Shown here: positions 11,440 through 21,642 of the stretch, one piece after another | Layout of the letters: the number at the start of each line of letters is the position of its first letter | Position numbering within the stretch: the first letter of the stretch is position 1 | Origin: Straminergon stramineum | Lineage: Eukaryota > Streptophyta > Bryopsida > Hypnales > Calliergonaceae | Reading direction: 5' to 3' | Length of the DNA: 64,000 nucleotides | NCBI GenBank assembly: GCA_963920665.1 | Contig: OY987263.1 | Span: 46,721,218-46,785,217, forward strand | Translations under genes and position numbers: made by a program | Notes under the pieces: generated by a model | Seen by the model: the letters and a program-made list of their open reading frames with translations, nothing else | Told to the model about the DNA's origin: nothing | Database searches by the model: none

Positions 11440-13350
11440 TTCTTCAAAATATTGTAGCTGTTGGGCAAGGTCAACAAGAAATAATTATTTTAAAGAAAGT
11501 CAAAAAATAAACAAAATGCAAAAAGAGAAATTGCCAAAGTCAAGAAGAATTAAACGATCACGTTGTTGAAAAAAAAGTATCCAATGCTAGCTACAAAGTC
11601 CAAAATACAACCAAAATAAAATACAAAGTCCAATACAATCACTAGGTATTCAATACAAATGGTACCAATTTGTCATTTGACTATCTATGATCAAGAGAAC
11701 TTTTGATGAAAAAATGAAGCAATTACTTCAATGACATTTGTGAGAATGGAAGGTTGAGAGGTTTCTTTTTATAATGAAATCCATTGTGTGTCATGAATTC
11801 TCAATGGATATGGGATAAATTGAAAATGAGAGTTTTATTGCTCATTGTCAAAACTTAGGAAATGTGTTCAAAGTAGTATTTCAGACCTCATTCTGGCATA
11901 GTAGAATCATGTTTTTATGAAAAACTTTGAACTACAAAAATTTAGGAAATAAAGATAACTTTCATTTCCAAAAACTTTCAAATTAATTGAAGGATTGTGC
12001 GTTTGGATTTGTTAAAAAGAAATATGGGTGAAGATTTTAGCCTTGCTTTTAAGATTGGTAACACACCTATAAGGCAAAGTTGGCACATTGATGTCAAATA
12101 ATTAATTCAAGTATAAAAAAAAGCTTCAATACTTTAAAATTTAATTTTAAAAAACTTGGCATTAAATTCAAAGACGTAAAAAAAATTTAGTGCCAAATTC
12201 ACAAAGCTTCAGAAGCCAAATATTTTAGGTGTGTGAAGGTTAGAAGACGAGATTTTTATTCATTGTTATAGCTCCTACTAAACCAAATTTTGTTATGTTT
12301 CTTTGGCATTTTCAAACATCATTCCTCTTGGAATTTTGTCTAGAAATTTTGGGGGGAGGCTCAAAATAACAAATGGATATTTGAAAATGAAAGTTATCTC
12401 GATTTCCCAACTTTTCTTAGTTCAAAGTTTTTCAAAATAAATAATTTTGCTATGCCAGAGTGAGGTCTGAAATTCTACTTTGAACACATTTCCTACATTT
12501 TGACAATGAGCTATAAAACTCTTATCTTCAAACTATCCATACCTTTTCAAAATTCATGAAACATAATAGATTCATTATAAAAAAACAACTTCTTCACCCT
12601 CCATTCTCACTAAGGTGAAACAACCCATTATGAACCTTTTACCCATTGCGGACTCCTAAAAATGACCCCATTACAATTTTCTTTTAGTTATTGAGATTTG
12701 GGCCACATTCTATGTTTTAGCTAACTAGAATGGAGTAATTAGTGACTACAATAGGAACTTTTAGTTTTTTAGTGTTAATTCATTGTAGGAAGTGCCTTTT
12801 TCAAGTCTTCTGTGTTAGAAAATATTGTGACCACAATAGGTGAGTAAGATGAGTGTTATGGATCAGTTTTTGTTGGTTTTGAAGTAGTCTACAGACTCTT
12901 TTGGGTTGTGATGGGCTGAACACTTCAAAAATTCATATCAAATTCACATTTTGTCGAAAAAATATAGTTTCAAATGCTCTCGCCATTTCTATCACTGGAC
13001 TTTCTCTGGAAAAAAAACTATAAAATTTCAGAAATGACAAGAGGACAAAAAACCCATTTGGTCCATAATGGGTTGTTTTACCTTAAATGTTAATGAAGTA
13101 ATTCCTTCATTTCCCAATCAAAAAAATCATCTTGATGGTAGATGGTCAAATGATAAATTGGCACCGGTAGTATTGAATACTTGTGATTGTATTGGATTTG
13201 TACTATATTTTGGTTGTACTTGGGACTTTTTGGTTAATACTAGATGCTTTTTTTTCCCCAACAGCTGGGTCATTTAATTCTTGTTGACTTTGGCAATTTT
13301 TGTTGTTAATTTTATTTATTTTAAGATTTTTTCAATAATTATTTTTGGTT
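11440..13350. repeat. Large foldback: arms 11440-11995 and 12365-13350, the right arm interrupted
   Basis: The left arm (tcaacaagaaataattatttt..., a 'caaagtccaatacaatcac' block, ..., 'ttcagacctcattctggcat') is the inverted counterpart of the right arm. The right arm is split by the TIR element at 12614-13082. The loop is about 370 bp (11996-12364). The interrupted arm gives an order of events: foldback first, then insertion. Confidence 0.65.
12614..13082. mobile_element. 469-bp TIR element inserted in the foldback arm
   Basis: The terminal inverted repeats are 23 nt (12614-12636 and 13060-13082), pairing at 21 of 23 positions, with core AACAACCCATTATG. The sequence to either side continues the pairing of the surrounding foldback arms. 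No ORF; the target duplication is not clear. Confidence 0.6.
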
Positions 13351-13384
13351 GACTCTATCCTAGTATCCTAAAACTATAGGAGAA

Positions 13385-13935
13385 AGAAGTAGAGAATGGT
13401 CTTAAATACTAAATTGTTAAGAATTTAATTATATACTATTTGAAAAATGCCAATCCCAGTGGTTTTAATATTCATTGTTAGAAAAAAATTTATAGTAAAT
13501 GATTTCATTTTTTTTGTAGAATATGAAAATTTTAATTAAAAAACAGACTTCCAAATTTTATTTTAGAGTAGAAATTCAATAATTGCACACAAACTAAAAC
13601 TTCTCATAACTTTAATTTCATCAATCAAAATGGAATGATTCAAAGCTTTCCATGTATATATGTAAATCTAGAAAACCAACTTCAAATTTTATTTCTTAAA
13701 AGAGTGATTTTTTTTTTTTGAGTTGTCTATGTTGTTTGGTCTCCAAGGATGAATACATATCATACAATAATTTTTAAACCATGTAGTCGAAAGTTATGAA
13801 AATTGTTATGCCTTAAAGTTATTCCTCAACCACATGTTGTGTGAAAATTTCAAAGAAAAGAAATAAAAATCATGTTCGTAGATGGACGACCAAAAATGCT
13901 ATGTTGCCAAAAAATGCTAGTTGGTCCTTTAGGGG
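13385..13935 (-). mobile_element. Family C TTAA-type element, partial copy C2
   Basis: The reverse complement aligns with 18930-19390, with blocks such as 'gaaattttcacacaacatgt', 'ggattggcatttttcaa' and 'ccatgtacat'. The right end is CCTTTAGGGG followed by TTAA (13936-13939). The other end is lost, so it looks truncated. Confidence 0.65.
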
Positions 13936-14064
13936 TTAAGTAAAACAAATCACCCAAAATGGAGTTATGCTTTTCTAAAACTCAAATTTGGTATGCTTGA
14001 TTGGGATTGTGTAAGAATTGAATGCTAAATATGGAAGACAAGAATACCAACTATATTCTAGGTT

Positions 14065-15000
14065 ATGCAGAAAAAAATTGAATGGCCCAATAGGCAGTGT
14101 GTAAGATTATTGGACCCAACTGAACAGTACAATCGTGGAGCAATCACTCTAATTGATTCGTATTGTGACCCCGCTTCTGCTTACTTAAATAATGACCCAC
14201 CTTTTGGACGATGGATGTGGCAACAATTTCTAGGATCGCTCATTCAAATCTTCTTTCCGGTAATTTAGCTGAGATCATGTTTTTTGATCAATATTCCTGT
14301 ATGGTTGTTCCTCCAGAAAACAGAAGTCTGATTCAACGTTTTAATCCTTATGTTGCTCCCGAAGATATCAAATTGCCTGGGCATGGTGTCTCCCACAATC
14401 CCTTTCTCACAATCCTCTGTCTGTGAACGTGAGATGTTTATTGTTTCTAAATAGAACTTGCATACTGTAGCCTTGCAAAAGAAGAGAAGCACTTCGCTTA
14501 CTAAACTTAGTGCGGACCACAATTCAAAGATTCGTGTACCTTAAGTTTTGCGTGATGGAAGTCAACTCCCGACCCTTCTTTTATGCGCTGGGACCACCAA
14601 GTAAACGTGCATCTACAGTAGCATTCTACAGTGGCTACACGTGAAAGTTGTCTTCACAATTTTGAAGAAATACTTGAAAATGATCAAATCAGCCACTTTA
14701 CCGACTACAAGTGATATCAGGCTGCGGCGTACATTTCGCCAAATACTCCGTACCTGTCATGCTGAAACACGCAAGGTGTGGAATAAGGGTTCAAGATAGG
14801 GTAGATAAATTGATTCCCTGCGAGACAAAGGTATGCTTGAAATGCATGTACAGTTTAGGTGTCGACAGCGAGTGCAAGTGCACGTAAGATACTCCTTATT
14901 TGGGCAGCCAGCAGAAGTGTGAGGTAAGATACCATTTCTCCAAACTTATAAGGTAGAGATACCTAAATGTGACACTTGTTTTGGATTCATCGATCTGGAG
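14065..15000 (+). pseudogene. Exon-like relic and decayed gene pieces
   Basis: A frame from 14068, after an AG, to a CCG|GTAATT donor near 14262 encodes a plausible stretch including LIDSYCDPASAYLNNDPPFG and RWMWQQFLGSLIQIFF. The following DNA (14270-14490) matches the relic at 8255-8470. The first ~40 bp lie within the right arm of the outer inverted repeat, so part of the frame is repeat-derived. The frames break repeatedly downstream. I cannot name the protein; it is probably a gene fragment. Confidence 0.3.
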
Positions 15001-15072
15001 GGTGCATACTGCATACAGATTATAATGTCGTGGGAAATGGGCATAGATGGCAGGAAAATTGGTTTCACATTA

Positions 15073-15605
15073 GGGGTAGTCACAGTTCCTCCATCCTCTG
15101 CATTTTCCGTGGAGAATGGGGACGTGCCTATTTGCGGTTGGCTACCCGCATGCGTTGCGAAAAGGAATATTCTTCTTGGAAGAAATTTTCTATGCGTCTA
15201 TTCTTCTCCTCCGGAGGAGAAGAATGGACACGTAGAAAATTTCTTCCAAGAAGAATATTCCTTTTGACCCTGTAGTTTCACTCCGCGGTGTCTGGATTTC
15301 ATCGTCACCTTGCCATTTTCACCTCAGATGGAAGTTTACAGTTCTGTTTGCACTCGGGCACTCAGCCCATCAAGTCCTATGGTTGGACCCTGGAAATCTG
15401 CAATGGACCCTGGAAATCTGCAAAATAACTAGCATCCCTTTCCGAGGTAATCTATTCTCAGACCTCCATTTCTCCACCCTTGTATGACAAAAAAGGGGTG
15501 TCACACTTCCTCCACCTGAGAATGAACCGCATTGGCTCCCCATTCGTCAGTTGATCTTCCCATTCTCCACGGAAATCCCAGAGGGTGCAGGAACTGTGAC
15601 TACCC
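15073..15605 (-). mobile_element. Palindrome-bearing TIR element (family F), short copy
   Basis: It is the reverse complement of the element at 2775-3574. Its ends are GGGGTAGTCACAGTTCC and GGAACTGTGACTACCC. It carries the homologous 106-bp palindrome (15160-15265) and the shared non-coding interior (CCATTTTCACCTC, GTTTGCACTCG, 'caagtcctatggttggac'). A 17-bp piece (tggaccctggaaatctg) is tandemly doubled near 15390. The flanks are ATTA and TTATTA. It is 533 bp with no ORF of its own. Confidence 0.75.
15160..15265. repeat. 106-bp near-perfect palindrome, centre 15212/15213
   Basis: The arms of 53 nt meet without a spacer at CCTCC|GGAGG, and 50 of 53 positions pair. The frame through the right arm is open on the + strand, but this is a by-product of the palindrome. 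Confidence 0.9.
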
Positions 15606-16507
15606 TTATTATTCTGAGTTCGTCTGAATAAATTATGAATTTAATGAAACAAGAGTGTAGACTCACCTACTGTGGACACTAGACCCCCATTGAAGCGGTC
15701 ATGGACCATAGCAAAAGCAACAGGCACGAGAGTGCATGACGGACGGGAGACTGTTCCAAAATATATAGATTTAATTCCCAAAAAAGGTCAGCCACACATT
15801 TTGATGTTACCATCTACGCACAGTAAGTTTGAGCAAGTATGAAATCCAAAAATGACAGACTGCCTTGGCCAATATGACAGACGAGTCTCCTTTATTTCTC
15901 CAGCTATCTTGAATATTGACTCGTAGGGATGTAGGAATGTATTGTTCACATTAATTCAGACACACTATCCACTGAAAAGAGTCTGTCACACTCCCCCCTC
16001 TAAAAAAATTCCCCCCGCCACCTCCCAAAAATTAGGAGCCATCCGATTCATTTCCAAAAAATTCCATCCCCTACAAGAAAAATCAATAGCCATCTGATGT
16101 ATATACAAAAATACGGTATGGATACGAATACGGATACGATACAGCAATATACAGATATGGATGACGGGATACAGATACAACAGTATGGGATTATCCCATA
16201 CTGACTGTTTGCAATCCCACCCTCCCAAAATTACAAGAAGGGGAGGTGGGCATAAGTCTAAACTTAATCTTAAATATAAAATCTTTTACAAATTTTCGCC
16301 CTTCCAAAATTATAAGAGGGGGTGAGGTTAAAATTAAATTTTCATTAATTTTTTTTGTCATGGTGCATAGTTTTACACTATGCACCATGCAATGGCTACA
16401 CAATCCACACTATCCATCAAAACTGAAGTGCGGTGACAGATCACAAACAAATTTTTGGCGACCTCGCTCCTTCTCCGTCAAACTTCGCACATGTTCCTAC
16501 CACATTC
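15606..16507. other. Intergenic DNA with a degenerate GATAC-rich stretch and a hairpin
   Basis: At about 16105-16200 the sequence is rich in GATAC/GATACGAATACG-like units, a degenerate simple repeat. At 16359-16389 there is a perfect 12-bp stem, CATGGTGCATAG with its complement around a 7-nt loop. No gene was seen. Confidence 0.6.
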
Positions 16508-16511
16508 TTAA

Positions 16512-16733
16512 CCCCTAAACGCCGAGGCGGACGTTTTTCATCCGATGAATGACAAGGAATTCTCGTGTACAGGACAGAATTGCAACTATTCATCCTCGAA
16601 ATTAGAGGTGAAAAGGAAAGATCTTCAGCAGTAGTTTGACTCCCAATGAGTATTTTTTATTTTTTTAAAGTAGATGATGTCACATGGTTCCAAAATGCTT
16701 GATTTCCACGGTCACCAGCCTGGCGTTCAAGGG
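16512..16733 (+). mobile_element. Family A TTAA-type MITE, copy A3 (unit 1 of A-B-A-B array)
   Basis: It is 222 bp, bounded by TTAA at 16508-16511 and 16734-16737. The left end is CCCCTAAACGCC and the right end GGCGTTCAAGGG, forming imperfect terminal inverted repeats. The interior matches A1, A2 and A4. No ORF. Confidence 0.85.
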
Positions 16734-16737
16734 TTAA

Positions 16738-17375
16738 CCCTTAAATGCCCAACGCACCCAAATGTGGTGTTTGGAAAACTTTGAAGTTCAATAAAACCCA
16801 ACCAAATTGCTATTATTATTAGTTTATATTTTTGGAAAATTCTTTTTGAAGTCTAGTTTTTGGATCAAAAAGTTGATCTTAAAAATAAAGGATTATGATT
16901 TTTCTATTGAAGATTTTGTGCAAGGATACCCAATGCAATCTTGACTTCCCTTAGTGTTGCAGGCTCTTGGAAATGAGCCTCAAATACACTAGATCTTGGA
17001 GGCAAAATCACATTAGAAATTCATTTAAAAAAGTTGTAGAATAGATTTTGAAAAACTATAAATTGATTGGGGTTGTGCATGCTAGGCCCTATAACTTCAT
17101 ATTTTTTTTAGTGACCAACTTTTTAGAGTTGACATGCAAAAAGTGAATTGAAAAATTTTCATAGTTTTTACACCCTCATGATCAAACATTATAATTTTTC
17201 AATTAGTAAGTGATATTGTTATGTTTTCTTTTCTTATGTAATCTCTAACATGTCTAGTTTGAATTTGTATGATTACAATTCAAGAGAAATTGGTACAACT
17301 TATGAAAATGTTGTCTTTTTGTTCAATTTAGAGCAAATTTCAAGAAGCTCCAAACAGGCCTTGGGCATTTAGGGG
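16738..17375 (+). mobile_element. Family B TTAA-type MITE, copy B1 (unit 2 of array)
   Basis: It is 638 bp, bounded by TTAA at 16734-16737 (shared with A3) and 17376-17379 (shared with A4). The ends are CCCTTAAATGCCC and GGGCATTTAGGGG. The interior matches 17612-18258, 48096-48703 and 58247-58810, with markers 'aactttgaagtt', 'ggaaatgagcctcaaa' and 'gccttgggcatt'. No coding frame is conserved between copies. Confidence 0.85.
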
Positions 17376-17379
17376 TTAA

Positions 17380-17607
17380 CCCTTAAACGTCGAAGTGGAC
17401 ATTTTGTGTCCAATGGATGACAAAGAATCTCTCTATGTAGGACAGAATTGCAACTAATCATCCTTCAAATTTTGTGCAGAAAGGGTAGAGCTTCTCCAAG
17501 ACTTTTAGGACTTTGACCTCCAATGAGTATTTTTTATTTTTTTAATGTAGATGATGATGTCACACGATTCCAAAAGGGTTGATTTCCACAGTCATCAGTC
17601 TGTCCTT
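17380..17607 (+). mobile_element. Family A TTAA-type MITE, copy A4 (unit 3 of array)
   Basis: It is 228 bp, bounded by TTAA at 17376-17379 and 17608-17611. The left end is CCCTTAAACGTC; the right end is decayed. The interior follows A3 closely, including 'gagtattttttatttttttaa'-like DNA and a doubled GAT in the 'gatgatgatgtcacac' block. Confidence 0.8.
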
Positions 17608-17611
17608 TTAA

Positions 17612-18258
17612 CCCCTAAATGCCCGAGGCACCAAATTTTGGTGTCACCAACACTTTGAAGTTAAATAAAACCCAACCAATTTTTTATTTTTCATATTTTG
17701 TATTTTTGAAAAATTCTTTTCGAAGTCTAGTTTGAGCATCAAAAATTTGATCTTGAAAATGATTGATTATGATTTTTCTATTCAAGATTTTGTGCAAGGG
17801 TACCCATTGCAATCTTGACTTTCCATAGTGTTGAGGGCTCTTGGAAATGAGCCTCAAATACACTAGATCTTGGAGAAAAAATCACATTAGAAATTCATTC
17901 AAAAAAATTGTAGAGTAGATTTTGTTGAGCCATAAATTGTTTGGGGTTATGCATGTTAGGCCCTCTAACCTCATATTTTTTTGGTCACCAATTTTTTATA
18001 TTTGACATGTAAAAAGAGGATTGAAAGAATTCAAATCACTTTTGTAGTTTTAACACCCTTATGATCAAACATTATAATCTTTCAACCCATAAATGATATT
18101 GATGTGTTTTCTTTTCCCATGTGATCTCTAACATGTCTAGTTTGAATTCATATGGTTACAAATATATAAAAATTGATGCAACTTATCAAAATATTATCTT
18201 TTTGTTCAATTTATATCAAATTCCTAGAAGTTCAGAAAAGGCCTTGGGCATTCAGGGG
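17612..18258 (+). mobile_element. Family B TTAA-type MITE, copy B2 (unit 4 of array)
   Basis: It is 647 bp, bounded by TTAA at 17608-17611 and 18259-18262. The ends are CCCCTAAATGCCC and GGGCATTCAGGGG. It is very similar to B1 throughout. The array ends with GGG and one more TTAA, the same arrangement as at the right end of A2. Confidence 0.85.
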
Positions 18259-18262
18259 TTAA

Positions 18263-18862
18263 GGGTTAAGTCCGAACTGTGACTTCTGAACGGAACGTTG
18301 CCTGTCTCTTTTGTCCACAGAAGTTCTCACCCTCGAATGGGTCTCTCCCCTTTTGTCTCGCTTAGGGCGTTTGTTAGGTGTCCATAAACGGCTGGTGTCA
18401 CATTTAGGTATCTCTACCTTACTTCCTGATAGAGACATAGACCAGATTCGCCTTGACAGGCATCAACGGAGTACACTGTAACACGTTGAATCTCAGGAAA
18501 GGAGCACAGTAGCAAAATTTTGGACCCTCTAAGAGGCCTTTTAATTTTGACAGTAAAAACCTGGTCTTGCGTTCATATTGACAATACACCTTGAGTATCA
18601 TTTAGGCTTTCTACCAGGGCTTTTTTTTCTGGCGAAATTTTGCCAGATCTGTCAGAATTTAACCAATGTGACTCTGTCCCTCCAAAATCTGGCCTCTGCA
18701 GTGAAGCCAGCACAGGGGACACTAGTCCCAAAAAAAAGCCCTGCTTTCTACTGTTGGCCACCACCCCCAGTTGCCACCCCCAGTTGCCAGGCCGGAACAT
18801 TACAAATTGTCGTAAATCTAGACACCTCCAACACTTGAAAATATCCCAATATAGGATAATTA
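18263..18862. other. Intergenic DNA, no gene seen
   Basis: Frames on both strands around 18573-18960 overlap each other and have no recognisable product. The 26-nt stretch 18396-18421 is an exact inverted copy of 14949-14974. Confidence 0.5.
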
Positions 18863-19795
18863 CCCCCTAAACGCCCGAATTGTGTTTCTTGGCAACACAA
18901 TGATTTTGGACAGCTCACTACAAATGGAGTTTTCCTTTTTTTTTTCTTTGAAATTTTCACACAACATGTGCTTGAGGAGTAGTTTTAAGGCCCAACAATT
19001 TTCATAACTTTTGACTAAATGATTAAAAAGTTCTTGCATGATATGTACTTTTCATTGATCTTTGGGCAACACAAAAATTTCTTAAAAAAACACTTCTTTA
19101 AGAAATAAAAATTTGAAACTTGTTTTCTAGATTTATATGTACATGGAAAGTTTTTAATCCTTCCATTTTGATTCATGAGACGAAAGTTATGAGGAGTTTT
19201 AGTTTGCAGGTAGTTTCGGATTCTCTACTCTAAAATAAATTTCAAAGTCCTTTATTTGACTCAATTTCCAATATTTTTTGAAAAAAATATATTCATAGGA
19301 TGTAGATTGTTTATTACAACATTACAACCATTAGGATTGGCATTTTTCAATTCCATAACAAAATTCTTCACAATATAGTATTTGGAATCATTCTCTACAT
19401 CTTTGTACATCTACTTTTTTTTTTCTTACATGTTGTACAATTTCAAATGATCATAATTTTTTTCAAGCATGTAGTCAACTTGCCTCGAAGAATGGATCCA
19501 AAGAGTAACCACCATTTTGAAATTTTTTTCATACAAATGTGACCTTGTGAATTGCAGCTGCTTGTTTTTTCACAGGGCCCAAAAAAGGATTCTTGCCGAT
19601 TCAAATGCTAATATCTTACAATCTACATGGTGGAAATTCCTGAATTTTTTTTCACATCTTCTCAAATCAGTGTAGTACAAGATATTATGGTTGCATGTAT
19701 CTGAAAATGTGTTTTTTTCTAATATTTGTTACTTGTACTAGAAATGACAGTTTTGGAGCATTTTCGGTGAAAACACAGTCGAAAACATTTAGGGG
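18863..19795 (+). mobile_element. Family C element, long copy C1
   Basis: The left end reads CCCCCTAAACGCCCG and the right end ACATTTAGGGG, the same termini as families A and B. The flanks here are ATTA and TTGA rather than intact TTAA, so they may have mutated. The interior matches C2 (13385-13935, opposite strand). No intact ORF; about 930 bp. Confidence 0.65.
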
Positions 19796-20428
19796 TTGAT
19801 GATACGTTCAATCTTCGAGGATTCTAGCATTGCAACACCTCGAAACTTACCCGAACTCGACTTGGCTGTTGTTTCGTGGTTTAGGCCCTACTTCTAATGC
19901 AATGGCGTTCTCCGCCAGTTGTTTAAAGACAAAAGACAAAAAACAAACTTACCTGAACAACACTTATTACGGTACCTGCAGTTGCCACCGCTGCCACCTC
20001 TGCCACCCCCAGGCCACAACCGCATTGTCGGTAACCTGACACAGACTGCTTATGCTTATTACCGGGGTGGATTGCCCCTCTCGTTCGTCCCCAACTGAAG
20101 GGAAGACCCTGAAATTTTTTCTTTGTCACGCATGATCAAATTTTGAATTCATATTTGCAATCAGAGGCCCCGAATTAGGTAGGTGAGCTGCAGGAGATAA
20201 ATTAGTGAAGCACAAAATAGGGGGTCTTTTTATTTACATGCACCCCTTGGGGGGGGGGGGGAAGAGCGAGGGGGGCAATCCACCCGCCCTGGCCATTTTT
20301 CAAACACGTACTTTACCTTCATTATTGCTACGGTAACTCGTTTCTTATCTAATAACACTGTCTGTAGTCTGTACTCGAATTTAAAATTCGCTTGCATCCT
20401 CGATGTTGTGGCCAGCTTGGCCAACGGG
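19796..20428 (+). other. Upstream region of the membrane-protein gene
   Basis: It contains a G-run (about 20250-20262) and a ccgctgccacctctgccacc-like stretch near 19990. The reading frame of the gene stays open upstream of 20408 for some distance, so an additional upstream exon or start cannot be excluded. Confidence 0.4.
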
Positions 20429-21600
20429 ATGGTCAATAACCTAAGTTACACTACACATATAAGTGCATCAAGACCGACTGAATCTCGCAAGGATGTGACC
20501 GGTCAAATCGAAACTGTTCCGGCAGGCGGGGTGGATTTCATGGCGTCCTGGGTACAGGGTCTGGGGGACGAGGAGCTCGAAAGCACCCTTGATGTGCAAG
20601 AGCGCGCAAGTCTGCCGTCACTTCGAGGAGGCCGAGCAGGTTCTGCTGAGGAGGGTGACAGAGAGCTCGTGGAAACGGCGAACCATCGTCAACCAGCCAG
20701 CGTAGGAGGGCTTCCATCCAGTTACGCCGAGATCAAGACCCTGCTGTGGATTGAGAACAGCGTGGTGCACAAGAAGGCTTTGGAGGAGTGGGAACGGAAG
20801 TCGAACCTGCTCACGGCGCGAGTGGAGCGCAAGCGCAAGCTGGGTCTGCACCAGCGCAACGAGATCTACAACCTCGTCGGCTTCTTCAGCGTCTTCCAAG
20901 GCGTGCTCCTCACCGCCGTCTCGCAGTCCAACTTGCTGCACTGCAACAACTGGTGGAGTCCGTTTCTGCTGTCGGTGTTGGCGTCCATTGTCACCTTCGT
21001 GGGCGTGTCACAGAAGTTCTGGTTCATCAGAGCTTTGGATAAGACCATTAACTCTGAAGAAACTTCTCTTAAGGTTTGTGCAGAAATCACTTCGTCCTCG
21101 CTTGCTTAACTTGCAGGTTGGCATTTGTCATACTCGTTGCTATGGTGAAATTTTTTAAAAATTGGCCCTTTGCCAGTTGTCTCTTAGGAACCTCAGATCT
21201 GGGCACTTGATTGTTGCAATTGTGGCGCTCTGAAACTCAGCGTTTCAACTTCTATAATCGTTTTTCTTCTGCACTTGGTTTCTTCTACATTCTCAACACG
21301 AGTACGTAGTTCCTCAGTGAGCAGATAGCGAACTGTTTTTCTGGAAAGGACGGCCATTGACGGGTTTTACTCGTGAGCTTTGGAATCTAGGTGGTAGCGA
21401 AAAGAGTTAACGCTCTTCGACGACTAGGAAAGGATTTCCGATTTGGACACTTCGAAGGTAACCGGAAGAGGGAAGAGGGTTCATCGTTTACAGTGTACAC
21501 CACTCTGGTGTTCACGGCTCTCTTCTCCTTCGCAGTCGTGTTTGCGGTCTCCCATCCGATCATTTTGTGTCGTCCCGGGTGCTCTGGAGCCTGTAGTTGA
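20429..21600 (+). CDS. Plant-type three-TM membrane protein of unknown function, two exons, 284 aa
   Basis: I assign exons 20429-21073 and 21391-21600; AAG|GTTTGT and TCTAG|GTGGTA are the junctions and the frame is kept. ATG 20429 (MVNNLSYTTH) is the first in-frame ATG of the open frame. Residues 1-100 look disordered. A charged, helical stretch (WIENSVVHKKALEEWERKSN, then a Lys/Arg-rich segment) precedes two hydrophobic segments at about 147-165 (LVGFFSVFQGVLLTAV) and 176-195 (WWSPFLLSVLASIVTFVGVS). A third follows in exon 2 (VYTTLVFTALFSFAVVFAV). It resembles uncharacterised plant proteins with this FFSVFQGV core; I know no function. Exon 2 is echoed in decayed form at 8.7-8.9 kb. The next ORF begins only 42 bp after the stop. 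Confidence 0.65.
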
Positions 21601-21642
21601 CGGTGTTTTCAGGGGGGCCAACTAGTCCGTTCAGTATAAAAG

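Larger units (their letters stand above)
10430..14120. repeat. 3.7-kb nest of inverted repeats (foldback region)
   Basis: The outermost arms are 10438-10617 and 13941-14110 in opposite orientation. Both contain a 'tagcattcaatt' block, 'caatcaagcataccaaattt' and 'cataactccattttg'. Inside sit at least three more foldback units (about 10628-10840, 10915-11400 and 11440-13350), an inserted TIR element (12614-13082) and an inserted family C copy (13385-13935). A 60-bp stretch of the left arm is repeated directly at about 10859-10915. No transposase or other ORF is present. It reads as repeated insertion of MITEs into MITEs. Confidence 0.7.

Noticed and set aside
16105..16200. GATAC-rich stretch as a coding or regulatory array
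   Set aside because: Degenerate simple repeat with irregular spacing; recorded only as low-complexity DNA.
20618..20941. 107-aa minus-strand ORF and overlapping + frames inside the membrane-protein exon
   Set aside because: These are shadows of the GC-rich exon 20429-21073; only the chosen frame keeps splice phase and TM segments.
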